A DNA stretch of 64,000 bases from NCBI GenBank assembly GCA_040954595.2, contig CM082577.2, forward strand, positions 3,782,001 to 3,846,000. Direction: 5' to 3'. This document shows positions 52,801 through 60,315 of the stretch, one piece after another (positions within the stretch are counted from its first letter, which is position 1; every line of letters starts with the position of its first letter). The position numbers and the translations under genes are program-made. The notes beneath the pieces are model-generated. The model was not told the DNA's origin, did no database searches, and saw only the letters and a program-made list of their open reading frames with translations. The DNA is from Balanoglossus misakiensis (taxonomy: Eukaryota; Hemichordata).

Positions 52801-55402
52801 TGTTATCCAATTAAATTCTCACCTGCCCTTAATTAAACCTTATTAAAGCAATATTGGCCGTGTCAGTTTTGATACGTCAATCCAGTGAATCTACTGAGTG
52901 GATTGGGAAATGCAATTTCAACCGACATTTTCAAAATGTCGTTATAAAAACGTGTCATGCTGTTCATACACGTCGGCTTCTAGTAGAATAAACTATGTAT
53001 GCAGAGCGCTTTTGACGAACAATACAGATGCGGCACTGGGGGAATATTTATGAGCTCAAAACAGTTGCAGATTGATTGCCTCTGTGCAGACCTGTGTATT
53101 TTTTATGATGGTAGTTTTTTGTGTTCGTTTTTTTAGGCTACCGTTTTTATTTTTTGTTCAGAATTTTTATTTGATGTAAATATTAATCGCCTTTTATGTA
53201 CTTCAAATGTATCATCATAAAACATTTTCCAGTAGTCAAATTATTCGTACGCTAAGCGAGCTGTGGTAACTTGTTTTTCATTTTCTTTACCACAAATAAA
53301 TCATGTCAATTGTAAGAAAAATAATAACAAAATGTGCTACCACGATAGTCGTGTGGAGGCAAATCGACAACTGACGTACGGTTGCAATTTAGTGATTCTC
53401 TATTCACATTCAAAGCATGCATTACACTATTTTTAGCTCCGGGCTGCATTTCGGCCGCAAATAAAGTACACGATTGACCTATTAATCGCTTTACATATGA
53501 CTGTTCTTTTTGTATACATTTTTTTCTGTTGTTAGGATATCTACAAACCATCGCGGACAAGTGGATGACAAACGTGTGCAACGACAAGAGGGAGAACAAA
53601 CGCCTTCCCCTGGGTCTGGAGCACTCGTCCGGGGTTTTCTTGCTCCTCCTCGGGGGCTGCCTGGTTGCAGTCGTCGTCTTCTTTGTCGAACATTTTTTCT
53701 ATAAACGCCTCACGGAAAGGTTCAAGAAACGGGTCAAGAAGAGGGAGCTGGTCTCTTTGGTGGCACAAGTACGTACTTCTGTTAACAGGCTCTGAGATAA
53801 GAGTCTGCAGCAGTCGTATACAACTGTCGCATTATGAACAAAATACATCTTTGTACGACAAACGGACAAGGAGAGACTCCGCATATGCCTTCGCTACACG
53901 GTCACCCCCAATTTACATGGCAAGAATGACGTATGAGTGTTTTAAAGAATATATGGTGGTGCTCTTTTTACGCATGTGCCCCCCCCCCCCCCAACCACTG
54001 GAAATCTGTAATTGGCTAGATCTCAATTTGCCATGGTAACTGTAGCTAAATTTCCATAGGTGATCGTATATCTTCAAAGGAACATGGTTATTTTTGCAAA
54101 TTTATGCACAGTTCCCATGGCAATTTAAATCTAGCCCATTTCAGTTTTGTTTTTTGTAGGGGCGCCCGAATTGGCCATTCGAAGACTTGGACACGCCATA
54201 TGAACATACATGTACGGATAAATGTAAATAGTAGCACTTTGGCCAAAATCACCACCAGAGTGAATTGGCCCCGTGAGACTAAAGTAATCAAACTCATATG
54301 ATGAATTGAGGGTGACAGGTCTTTTTTCTTATTAATATCAAGGCAATGGCAGACAGAATGTATAAGCACCACACCTTGCACTCGACGTGCGGTAACAAAA
54401 ATTGCATGAAACTTCATGAAGAACTTGAAGAGGCCTTGAACAGAGTACACCAGTTGGAAGATTTACTTAATTGGCACTCGTAAGTATTAATTCGCGTCGT
54501 TTCAACTGGAGAGTTCATTGTGAATTCAGAAGCCGGCCACGTCATTGACCGACTTCGAGGCCAGGTAGTCGTTCAGCAGTTGCTGAGAAACGAAAGGTTT
54601 TTTGCAGACAAAGCCTCGAAGGTGATAATCTGCAGGATTATCGATTTGACTTGCAAAACCTTGTGCTGTCTATATATAAGGCTTTCCCTTCAGGTCTGAG
54701 AGAGAGAATACATGCATGTACATGTATACTGCAAACAATTTGAGCATAAGCCCACTGTTACAGTAGCTTTCCATCTTAGCATGATCGACCGTATGTAAAA
54801 AAGGCTTAGCCGAAATGAAGTGAGATCTGGGTCTTGAAATGCGTTAATTTGGCCGCGTGGGAAAATGCACAATGTGTTTGATTGTCGTCTGAATCCGTGG
54901 AAAGTATCCGATTACGCCCTCTGGGTATTGTAGTTTTCATATTAATTCATTTCTTTCCAGAATTCATTGTACAGGCTAATATTAGGCGTTTCTTCAATGT
55001 GCCATTCCCTGTAATAGTTTTGTATGACCTTTGGACGACCGTTGTGTTACAATTTTGACGTTAGGAGCTATTACTCATGTCTGAACGTTTCTTCACTGAT
55101 TTAATTCTATTATTCCCTCCAATATTTTATGACATATTGATAAGTGGGACTGTGTCATCGACAATGACTTATTTCAAATATAATACTATATGTCACCTTT
55201 TTTCCTTGATAGAAATGGTCCTGTGCCCTCTTCAACGTCCACTCGACATACAAGAGGAAGTATATACAGTCTGGAAGACATCAGCAGAAACATCAACTCT
55301 TTCAGACCTAATCACGTCAGAAGTAAACGAGAAAAGATTATTTTCAGCGATGACAGTGACAGCATGAGCGAGGAGGTCGTTGACAGAGAAACGACTGTTT
55401 AA
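20931..55402 (+). CDS. GRIN2-like: GluN2-class NMDA-type ionotropic glutamate receptor subunit (11 coding exons, 994 aa)
   Basis: Joined exons are 20931-21413, 34520-35260, 47568-47770, 49193-49500, 49890-50015, 50676-50896, 51149-51309, 52376-52557, 53536-53768, 54343-54479 and 55213-55402. They total 2985 nt with consistent phases throughout. Predicted order: signal peptide (about 14-31), bilobed amino-terminal domain (about 50-410), S1 (about 440-579), M1 (about 584-605), M2 re-entrant loop (about 628-643), M3 (about 654-680), S2 (about 695-830), M4 (about 841-863), short cytoplasmic tail to 994. Class-defining matches, judged from remembered vertebrate GluN2 sequence, include VETGISVMV-like METGISVMV, LVFNNSVP-like LLFNNTVP, SPVGYNRN-like SPGGYDRN and KLDAFIYDAA-like ELDAFIYGAA. 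The family forms plasma-membrane tetrameric cation channels with GluN1. Several ligand-contact positions and the M3 gating motif differ from GluN2, so glutamate gating should not be assumed. GluN3 is a poorer match because its pore lacks NN. No other gene is visible within the introns. Confidence 0.95.
26690..26895 (+). repeat. Dispersed repeat family B, copy 2
   Basis: Matches copy 1 in opposite orientation, with a 37-bp core (gatgaaaatctcata to ttcaagatg) differing at one base. It carries about 30 extra bases after that core relative to copy 1. It lies inside intron 1. Confidence 0.85.
30601..30634. repeat. (AC)11 followed by (AGAC)3 microsatellite
   Basis: Uninterrupted AC dinucleotides followed by three AGAC units, a compound microsatellite in intron 1. 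Confidence 0.95.
34211..34370. mobile_element. 160-bp pogo/Tigger-like MITE
   Basis: The segment begins TACAGTCGAACCTG and ends CAGGTCTGACTGTA, imperfect terminal inverted repeats (TACAGTC + R/R + ACCTG) flanked by the TA dinucleotides expected of Tc1/mariner-superfamily target duplications. The interior repeats the GTGGCCACCT / AAAGGCCACCTTT theme typical of short non-autonomous pogo-like elements. No transposase is encoded. It sits about 150 bp upstream of exon 2. Confidence 0.75.
34412..34427. repeat. C16 homopolymer
   Basis: Uninterrupted C run 93 bases before the exon 2 acceptor, just after the MITE. Confidence 0.92.
34520..35260 (+). CDS. GRIN2-like: Coding exon 2: main part of amino-terminal domain
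   Basis: Residues 162-408, phase 0 at both ends (acceptor tattcgcag, donor CAG/gtatgt). The segment WFHFSIVTT parallels GluN2 WYIFSIVTT. EEFPAGTLAVKFYDRDY parallels the GluN2 region around SEFPTGLISVSYDEWDY. FSFDKEGF through RRRWRQ matches the end of the GluN2 amino-terminal domain (LSFSEDGY to KWERVG). Sequons are seen at N225 and N241. The exon's first 550 bases are strongly GC-rich and the last 180 are AT-rich. The open frame runs upstream of the acceptor to 34400, but that part contains a polyproline stretch from the C16 tract and is intron. Confidence 0.95.
36901..36930. repeat. Imperfect AC-rich microsatellite
   Basis: Mixture of ACGC, AC and AGAC units in intron 2. Confidence 0.8.
39078..39093. 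repeat. G16 homopolymer
   Basis: Uninterrupted G run in intron 2. Confidence 0.92.
40312..40325. repeat. G14 homopolymer
   Basis: Uninterrupted G run in intron 2. Confidence 0.92.
40528..40541. repeat. G14 homopolymer
   Basis: Uninterrupted G run in intron 2. Confidence 0.92.
40813..40838. repeat. G26 homopolymer
   Basis: Longest G run in the window, on the same strand as the receptor transcript. Confidence 0.92.
42008..42044. repeat. TCTA/TCTG microsatellite
   Basis: Interrupted tetranucleotide repeat (tatc, tgtc units) in intron 2. Confidence 0.8.
44941..44954. repeat. (TC)7 microsatellite
   Basis: Seven TC units followed by aagg. It resembles an acceptor tract, but no receptor exon follows. 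Confidence 0.7.
45270..45332. promoter_or_regulatory. Cluster of CRE-like ACGTCA motifs
   Basis: TTACGTCAC (45270-45278), GTACGTCAC (45285-45293) and AGACGTCATGACGTATG (45316-45332) give at least four CREB/ATF half-sites in 63 bases. Similar TACGTCAC copies lie near 44822 and 44864. It is a candidate intronic enhancer, on motif density alone. Confidence 0.35.
47568..47770 (+). CDS. GRIN2-like: Coding exon 3: linker to S1 and start of ligand-binding domain
   Basis: Residues 409-475 plus two bases of codon 476. It opens with VGVSVKGKVTVDG, continuing RRRWRQ from exon 2 exactly as GluN2 continues KWER-VG. It then reads IRVTTIYEESFV, the first S1 strand (GluN2 LSIVTLEEAPFV). Cys462 and Cys468 (ECHVGEKC) are candidates for the loop-1 disulfides with the CC pair in exon 4. 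The acceptor is cttctttctctttcaag. The donor is GGGGG/gtaggc, which is weaker than consensus but gives the phase (2) required by exon 4. It has no supporting long ORF in its own frame, so its limits rest on homology and phase. Confidence 0.88.
47771..49192 (+). other. GRIN2-like: Intron 3 (1,422 bp, phase 2)
   Basis: Starts gtaggc and ends in a CT-repeat polypyrimidine tract followed by ccttacccacag. No gene or repeat recognised inside. Confidence 0.85.
49193..49500 (+). CDS. GRIN2-like: Coding exon 4: S1 half of the ligand-binding domain
   Basis: Residues 476 (split) to 578, plus the first base of 579. YYYECCVGVCIDIL matches the GluN2 CCKGFCIDIL motif. EDGKFGKIDENGRWNGMIGD matches GKHGKK--VWNGMIGE, with Phe512 in place of the GluN2 ligand-contact His. 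ASMQATKARAEVVDLS aligns without gaps to GSLTINEERSEVVDFS. This keeps the essential alpha-carboxylate-binding Arg (Arg546) but puts Gln541 at the Thr position. METGISVMV follows. The acceptor is preceded by an unusually long CT-repeat polypyrimidine tract (tctctctctctccc). The donor is CTAG/gtaact. Confidence 0.95.
49501..49889 (+). other. GRIN2-like: Intron 4 (389 bp, phase 1)
   Basis: gtaact donor, cttcatttcag acceptor. It separates S1 from M1. Nothing else recognised. Confidence 0.9.
49890..50015 (+). CDS. GRIN2-like: Coding exon 5: transmembrane helix M1
   Basis: Split codon 579 through 620, plus one base of 621. The pre-M1 segment APFDYTVW is followed by a hydrophobic helix (WLFLTLFTVNLVAIIIFMFE), then CLSPGGYDRN. 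This parallels GluN2 FEYFSPVGYNRN at the end of M1. The acceptor is cttcatttcag and the donor AGAC/gtgagt. At 126 bp it is the shortest coding exon. Phases (2 in, 1 out) match both neighbours. Confidence 0.93.
50352..50388. repeat. Perfect hairpin, 14-bp arms
   Basis: Arms TGATAATTCCTGAT (50352-50365) and ATCAGGAATTATCA (50375-50388), 9-base loop. It lies in intron 5, 287 bases upstream of the pore exon. Confidence 0.9.
50413..50552 (+). repeat. Dispersed repeat family A, copy A
   Basis: Reads ttaaggtacacagtcaccta, then aaatttagccataattacca, tggcaagtttagatctagc, aatcacagattttcagtggg, cgaaaaaggtgcgcccata. Homologous blocks in the same order are found in copies B to D. Confidence 0.8.
50676..50896 (+). 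CDS. GRIN2-like: Coding exon 6: M2 pore loop and M3 gate
   Basis: Residues 621 (split) to 694. The pore loop FWIVWALLFNNTVP keeps Trp634 and the tandem Asn639-Asn640 that, in GluN2 subunits, form the selectivity and Mg2+-block site. The following KPPKGYTAKFM resembles GluN2 QNPKGTTSKIM. M3 ends in MYTANLVAH (669-677) instead of the near-invariant SYTANLAAF. IQEKTHDKITGILDKK matches the GluN2 M3-S2 linker (IQEE...TGLSDKK). The donor is AAAAAG/gtcagt, phase 0. The open frame continues without a stop through intron 6 into exon 7. Confidence 0.96.
50897..51148 (+). other. GRIN2-like: Intron 6 (252 bp, phase 0), stop-free in frame
   Basis: gtcagt donor and ctcgttacag acceptor. The protein alignment across the splice (ILDKK/IQQPYS) matches GluN2 LSDKK-FQRPHDYS, so removal is the expected outcome. 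The intron is exactly 84 codons long and has no stop in the receptor frame. Retention would therefore add 84 residues between M3 and S2 without truncation. Confidence 0.9.
51149..51309 (+). CDS. GRIN2-like: Coding exon 7: first part of S2
   Basis: Residues 695-747 plus two bases of 748. IQQPYSANPALKYATV corresponds to GluN2 FQRPHDYSPPFRFGTV. The next residues, GSTMIESYI, align without gaps to PNGSTERNI. This places Met714 and Ile715 at the Ser-Thr pair that contacts the ligand gamma-carboxylate in GluN2. MFDYMQQYN then parallels MHQYMTKFN. The acceptor is ctcgttacag. The donor is AGG/gtgagt. Confidence 0.93.
51310..52375 (+). other. GRIN2-like: Intron 7 (1,066 bp, phase 2)
   Basis: gtgagt donor, tatctctatcaccag acceptor. 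No gene or obvious repeat recognised. Confidence 0.88.
52376..52557 (+). CDS. GRIN2-like: Coding exon 8: second part of S2
   Basis: Split codon 748 to 808, plus one base of 809. ELDAFIYGAAML matches the GluN2 KLDAFIYDAAVL helix, but Gly756 replaces the Asp that binds the ligand amino group. Cys770 (KDCDL) is the conserved S2 cysteine expected to pair with Cys823 in exon 9. GYIIAMTKGSHWREPINQQI parallels [20 protein letters not shown]. The donor ACAG/gtttgt is the weakest in the gene. Read-through would stop at 52652 and give a receptor truncated before M4. Confidence 0.93.
52558..53535 (+). other. GRIN2-like: Intron 8 (978 bp, phase 1)
   Basis: Weak gtttgt donor, ttctgttgttag acceptor. The receptor frame stays open for about 31 codons past the donor and stops at 52650-52652. 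Confidence 0.88.
53536..53768 (+). CDS. GRIN2-like: Coding exon 9: end of S2, M4 helix and basic membrane-proximal tail
   Basis: Split codon 809 to 886. DKWMTNVC corresponds to the GluN2 LETLWLTGIC segment and supplies the partner cysteine (Cys823). LEHSSGVFLLLLGG begins M4 in the same way as GluN2 IDNMAGVFYMLAAA, and the helix ends in VEHFFYKRL (GluN2 WEHLFYWKL). Immediately after M4 is a strongly basic run (about 865-878, rich in K and R), typical of a cytoplasmic stop-transfer segment. The acceptor is ttctgttgttag and the donor ACAA/gtacgt. Confidence 0.94.
53950..54084 (-). repeat. Dispersed repeat family A, copy C (inverted)
   Basis: The reverse complement contains gatatacgatcaccta, aaatttagctacagttacca, tggcaaattgagatctagcc, aattacagatttccagtgg, then a G14 run and a cacatgcgtaaaaagagcac block. 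The same order occurs in copy A. Confidence 0.75.
53979..53992. repeat. C14 homopolymer
   Basis: Run of C lying inside copy C of repeat family A, in intron 9. Confidence 0.9.
54096..54190 (+). repeat. Dispersed repeat family A, copy B
   Basis: Contains gcaaatttatgcacagttcc, catggcaatttaaatctagc, ggggcgcccgaattggccat and tcgaagact, matching copy A. It lies head to head with copy C, so the pair can fold into a hairpin within intron 9. Confidence 0.7.
54343..54479 (+). CDS. GRIN2-like: Coding exon 10: cytoplasmic tail with Cys/His cluster and short coiled coil
   Basis: Residues 887-931 plus two bases of 932. A His/Cys-rich patch (H895, H896, H899, C902, C907, H911) is followed by a leucine-spaced amphipathic helix (LHEELEEALNRVHQLEDLL, about 910-928) with roughly two and a half heptads. 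I do not recognise this tail in vertebrate GluN2 subunits. The exon is supported by splice signals (ttaatatcaag acceptor, CTC/gtaagt donor) and by phases that join exon 9 and exon 11 exactly, rather than by homology. Confidence 0.8.
54480..55212 (+). other. GRIN2-like: Intron 10 (733 bp, phase 2)
   Basis: gtaagt donor, ttttttccttgatag acceptor. It contains a nested hairpin at 54594-54662. Confidence 0.88.
54594..54662. repeat. Nested hairpin in intron 10
   Basis: Outer arms AAGGTTTTTTGCA (54594-54606) and TGCAAAACCTT (54652-54662, two bases shorter). Inner arms GATAATC (54624-54630) and GATTATC (54636-54642). Confidence 0.6.
55213..55402 (+). CDS. GRIN2-like: Coding exon 11: C-terminal tail ending in ETTV, with stop codon
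   Basis: Residues 932 (split) to 994, stop TAA at 55400-55402. The tail is Ser/Arg-rich, then acidic (SDDSDSMSEE), with several Ser and Thr residues that could be phosphorylated. The last four residues, ETTV, fit a class I PDZ ligand (S/T-x-V), functionally analogous to the ESDV terminus of vertebrate GluN2A/B. The acceptor is ttttttccttgatag. Total cytoplasmic tail after M4 is about 130 residues, far shorter than the several-hundred-residue vertebrate GluN2 tails. Confidence 0.87.
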
Positions 55403-55421
55403 AATGACAGCCATGCCTGGC

Positions 55422-55427
55422 AATAAA
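55422..55427 (+). terminator. Candidate polyadenylation signal AATAAA
   Basis: A canonical AATAAA lies 20 bases after the stop codon, with a T-rich stretch (cttgtcttcccttgt) about 3-17 bases beyond it. This would give a 3' UTR of only about 40 bases, which is unusually short for a receptor gene. A more distal site could be the main one. Confidence 0.45.
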
Positions 55428-56304
55428 TACCTTGTCTTCCCTTGTAAAGTATAAAAAATATACAGTATGAAAATCGTACCTTTACAGATAGTGAAAAAAG
55501 AGATGCATACATTTGATTTTTAGATGATATATGCAATACAAATACGCGGAGATGTCATTGTTTGCCACGCCCTAATATTTTATCGTTTGTGAAGAAGACA
55601 CAAGTTTACTCAGGCATTCACATTCGTTTTCATCTTCATCTCGTAGAGAAGGTTTTTTTTTCAATTCAGAATCATATGCCGTTCTGTTGGTGTGTTCGTC
55701 GTGCAAGCCGCATAGTCTGTACACAAAATCCAGTGGTTTACACATTTTACACATGGAAACACGTTTTCATAATTTTCTGAAAACTCTATCATCGGTCTGT
55801 GTGACGCGTGCAGCGGTTGAGTGGAATACGACAGGACCATAGCAGTAGAATTGCCGCCATTTTGTGTGGAATTACCCAAGACGGGATTGTAATACGCTTT
55901 AGGCGCTCATCGGTTGGAAAGACACCGCTACCTGGAGTTGTGCCGGGAAAAGAGCCACTCGCAACAGACCGACACAACGATTCATTGTCTCCAGTAGGCG
56001 TCTACTGCGATACGCTGGGAGAGATAAATCAGTCGCATTGTTGTCCTTAAAACTAATTAGCTCCAAGAACGTCGAGTGTAATACTACTCCGGTGGAAATA
56101 CTTTGTACTTGAAGCCTGTATCTTCAATCGACAACTAATATTTGTGTGATATGACGCGTCCATCTCCAACGGAGTACCTTACTTAAGTTGTCCATAACTC
56201 GTGTGAAATTATACACTTCGACTTCAAGAGGATTATCCATGCCCAGATTGCAGACACGCCGCCAATTACGATATTCTTATTGGCCATGTCTATAAATAAA
56301 TCGC

Positions 56305-56326
56305 TTCGAACTTATCGAAGTTCGAA
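56305..56326. repeat. Perfect hairpin, 9-bp arms
   Basis: TTCGAACTT, loop ATCG, AAGTTCGAA. About 900 bases after the receptor stop codon. It has no T-run that would suggest transcription termination. Confidence 0.8.
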
Positions 56327-58201
56327 ATTTTCTGCCGCCAAACTGAAACAGTATAAATAATGGAATAAGGAAGAACAACGAAGCCCGATTTTTGTTGTTC
56401 AATTGGAGTTTGTCACCAGGACGCTGTTTTGATCAGCGATGACGAAGGGATTATATCTAACCACATGATTTAGAGACGTCAAGACATTCACTTTTCATTA
56501 TTAACTGCTCATAGGCAACTTTCGTCGGGGAATTCGTGGACATAAAAGCAAGAATACAGAAGATGGAGACCTCGATCGATGGAAACGTCGTCTGGTAAAT
56601 TGCCCACAATGCGCAGCTGGTCTCGAGTACTCGGAACCATACCAAGGACGCGTGATCACGTGACGTAAAATTCCTCTGCAAACCAGTTTTAGATCTATAT
56701 GGAAGATGCAAGAGAGCCAGGATACATAATTTATAAAGATGACTTTTTGAAGCCAGAACATTTTGCTGTAACTTCGCACGAGCCATTGAGAACAGATTGT
56801 TTTCCAGTCAACTACCGTTTTTTTCTTTGTGTTAATTATACGTGCTTCGACGGCTAGCGGAACGTGTGTTTCTAGCAAACATTGAATGTAAATAACTAAT
56901 TATTTCTCAAATTACAAATTTTACCACTTGGAATGTTTTTCTTTTTAATATACAAAATATTTGCATACAGTTTGGCAAAATCGAAATTACATCACAGCAT
57001 TACGAAGTACCAGATCCTGATTCTTATTCCATAAAACAAGTTAAAGCCTCCAATGGATCAAGTTTATTTAGCCAATGTGTCGATTTTGTATGTCGTTTCT
57101 GTTTTCGTATAGAGTTGAATTTTATGTTTCTACGAAAACAATTAAAATGATTTGACTCAAAAGGGTTGTCAATTAGGCGTCAGTTTCTCTAATTGAACAC
57201 ATAGGTAACACCTGTGTGCACCAAAACTGACCGAGCAGCCATCTTTTTTTACTTTCTTTCTTTGCTGTAATTGGCCAATCAGTGTCCAGCCCTCACGACA
57301 ATCAGGCAAACAGCGCCCTCAATTGACACCGATGAGAATATACTACTAAATCGAGTTTGTGGAGATATTTCTCTGAACTATATCGTTAAAGAATTTGGTG
57401 AAGTTATACCACCTGTTAGTTTTATCTGAGACTGGCACTTTTCGAAATCACAACTATGAGCATCGTGACCGATCGTAAAACGTAGGGAAGAGTTCTGTCC
57501 GACATCATGAGCGAAATTTTGCGAGCTCTCTGCAATAATGTTACCGGGAGCTATCTTATCGAAACTCTATGTAGTACCGTACATTTCAGTTGTCAGTATA
57601 ATTGATACTCCAGGATACTCTTTCGTTTAACTCTATTCCCGACTAGCTGAATTTCAGTCATAACATTATATGAACAGCTCTAACCTGAAAAGCTTGACGA
57701 CTTGGTCTCCTAAATATGATGCGTGTTTTTTAACTTTGCCAATTTCGTCTCTGCAAGTACTTTTTTACGATTATTGGGATTAATGAAATCCACCACGAAT
57801 CAGTCATTATAGCAATTATACACCAACCTGACGACATTTACGTAATATTAAACCGACGCCAACCTATACCTTGGTTTCCTGGGCTGTATATAACGGCCAT
57901 ATATCCATTCCCCGCATTATACTGATAAGATATTATCACTATGACAGTTCATTTAGCCGACACTGAAAAGATATGCAATATCCAGCCAGCAGACATTTTC
58001 TTTAACTTTCCAGACTGATTTATTTTATAATTACCACTCCGGTAATTTAACCTGATGAGATTTCGAGTCGTAATTACCGCTATAATTTAATGAGGTAGCC
58101 GAATGCTTTCGGCTATCTCCTTTTTGCCCCAATTATAACATCAGCTTTCCTTCGTGTCGACGCCTCTCTGCATTGCCGCATCGCCTTAGTTACTAGCCAT
58201 C

Positions 58202-58222
58202 GGGGGGGGGGGGGGGGGGGGG
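58202..58222. repeat. G21 homopolymer
   Basis: Uninterrupted G run downstream of the receptor gene. Confidence 0.92.
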
Positions 58223-58870
58223 TGATGAAAACACTGTGATGAACCACGGAATTAGCGTATACTACACATAATGTGTCAGCTGTTGAAATCATTTTTGGCA
58301 ATGTTTATCAGCTGATTTTAAAGTTGGTACAGCGTACAGCTCAATAAGCCGTCAATATAATGTAGTCTTCCCACTACCAGCATATTTACAATACTGTATG
58401 CATTTATGCATGTTTATTTATCCATCAAAATAATGTTGACAGGAAAATTCCACTGTGCAAGAGATTTGCATACTGGGGGGAAATATTATGACATACTATT
58501 GCACCGTTGAACGATTTGGCGAGGTCGTCACGGTTGAAAACTACTGCTACATTTCACCATCATGCATTGCAGGCGATTTAGGCTTACTGGCGTGTAATTT
58601 ATGGAAAAGGGTATATAAGGGGTCACGTAGAAACAGGTTGATGCACTGATTGTGAATTTAACTGCACGTTGGGCGGATCACTCCAGCGTTTCATGCATGT
58701 CGTTCACGCAGAGCTTCGTCCCAACGTATACCTGCGCCACAAATGTGTTGCCTGAACAAATATTCCAAAGCTTGGTGTCAAATTTGAACACAATCGGTCC
58801 AACAATGTGCCATCAATATCAAAATGGCTGTCGAGTGGCCATATTAATTGGAATCGGAAAACAACGTTAA

Positions 58871-58988
58871 CGTAGGGCACTTTTCTCGCGTGACCATCAA
58901 ATGATAATGTGTGATTGGCTAGATTTCTGCTTTCCATCATGATGGTAACTGTGGCCAACTCTAATTAGGTGACCGTATACCTTTAAGG
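58871..58988 (-). repeat. Dispersed repeat family A, copy D (inverted)
   Basis: The reverse complement contains cttaaaggtatacggtcacc, taat, ggccacagttacca, aaatctagccaatcacacat and tcacgcgagaaaagtgccct, collinear with copy A. An extra segment around catgatgg interrupts the central block. Confidence 0.75.
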
Positions 58989-60293
58989 GGGTGCCACTAA
59001 TAACAAAGCCACACAGAGCCACATGTATCAAAAAGAAACCATGCTTTACACTGCATATTTTCAGGGACATCAAAAATAATTTGTTAACACAGTCGATGAA
59101 CCTGCATTGCTGGTTTACGAAAAGAATATGGAACTATTATAGCGAATCCGACTGCAATATTCATAAAGTGTACGTGTCCCTTAATCCCGTTTCCAATTAA
59201 AACGAAATTGCGTTACGTCTCATAGAGGTAAATTGATTAACTGGGATTATTAATAGATCGAATAATTAGCAGATCTCAATGTCAACTTTGAGTGTGATCT
59301 GCCAAATAAATTAACAAGAATTGTACCTTTGTGCATTGCAATCCAGCATTTTCGTTCTGTTTCTAATTTTCCCCATTTTCTTCTTTTAATGCCAACGGCA
59401 ATGTGAAAGAGCTAGGGCATTGAGACCTGAATTTTGAGTGAGCAACACGCATGATGTGGCTGCGTCAGCTGGCTAAGGCATTGAATATAAAATTTTACCT
59501 GCGCGTGCTGTGGCAAGTGGTACAAGGGGCTGTAGTTGAGAAATACAATTGTAAACTTTTAAAAAAAAATGATTTTGATAGTATATGTTAAATTAACATT
59601 AAGATACTGAGTTTTGCTCTTAATAGTTAATGAAAATTAGTGTTATACAGCGCAATACTGTAGTTGAGTCACCGTCATACATCAAATATTGATAAGCTAA
59701 ACTATAGAAAGATAATAGAAAGATAAACAGAAAACATCCACACTTTGACAAACATTATAGTGAAAATGTCTTAAAATGGCGAAATGACTCTGAAAATTTA
59801 ACATTACATTACATTACAGTAAGATAATTATATATTATGCATATCGGATAAAATGTGTGCAAGATTTCAGGACTGTGACAGGCGTGCATTCCTTCAAAAT
59901 GAACTGATTATGTGAATTTTTTCACCCAACCGACTGATGCAGACAGCGCAGCTTCGTTGGCCTATAAATATTATTATAATTATGCCGAGCTATTTACGCG
60001 ATTGGATACTGAGCTGTTATCTATATTGAATCAGCGACATCTCGACGTTGACACAGTCGCCCTTGTGTTTTCCGAGCCGTAGCGCGAGGACCATGTGACA
60101 ACATACTTTTTAGGAGCAGCACAGTCATGTCGAAGCTTTAATCTAGACTTGGGCGCGACTTCGATAATCGAACCAGCTCGTCATTGCGGCAGTCTGGACA
60201 ATTTCGCTACTGCAAGAGGTAAGCTACAGAACTAGCGATATGGCACAGTATCTGCCGTCTGTGTTGCTCTGCACACAATCTATACATACGGCG

Positions 60294-60315
60294 CCACCAC
60301 CACCACCATCATCAT
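60294..60315. repeat. (CCA)n(TCA)n microsatellite
   Basis: About four CCA units run into three TCA units. Confidence 0.85.

Larger units (their letters stand above)
53769..54342 (+). other. GRIN2-like: Intron 9 (574 bp, phase 0)
   Basis: gtacgt donor, ttaatatcaag acceptor. About 240 bases of it consist of two copies of a dispersed repeat in opposite orientation (53950-54084 and 54096-54190). One copy is interrupted by a C14 tract. Confidence 0.88.

Noticed and set aside
55808-56050. 80-codon frame downstream that might be an alternative last exon
   Set aside because: No clear acceptor with a polypyrimidine tract and matching phase, and no recognisable protein. The ETTV exon gives a complete gene.
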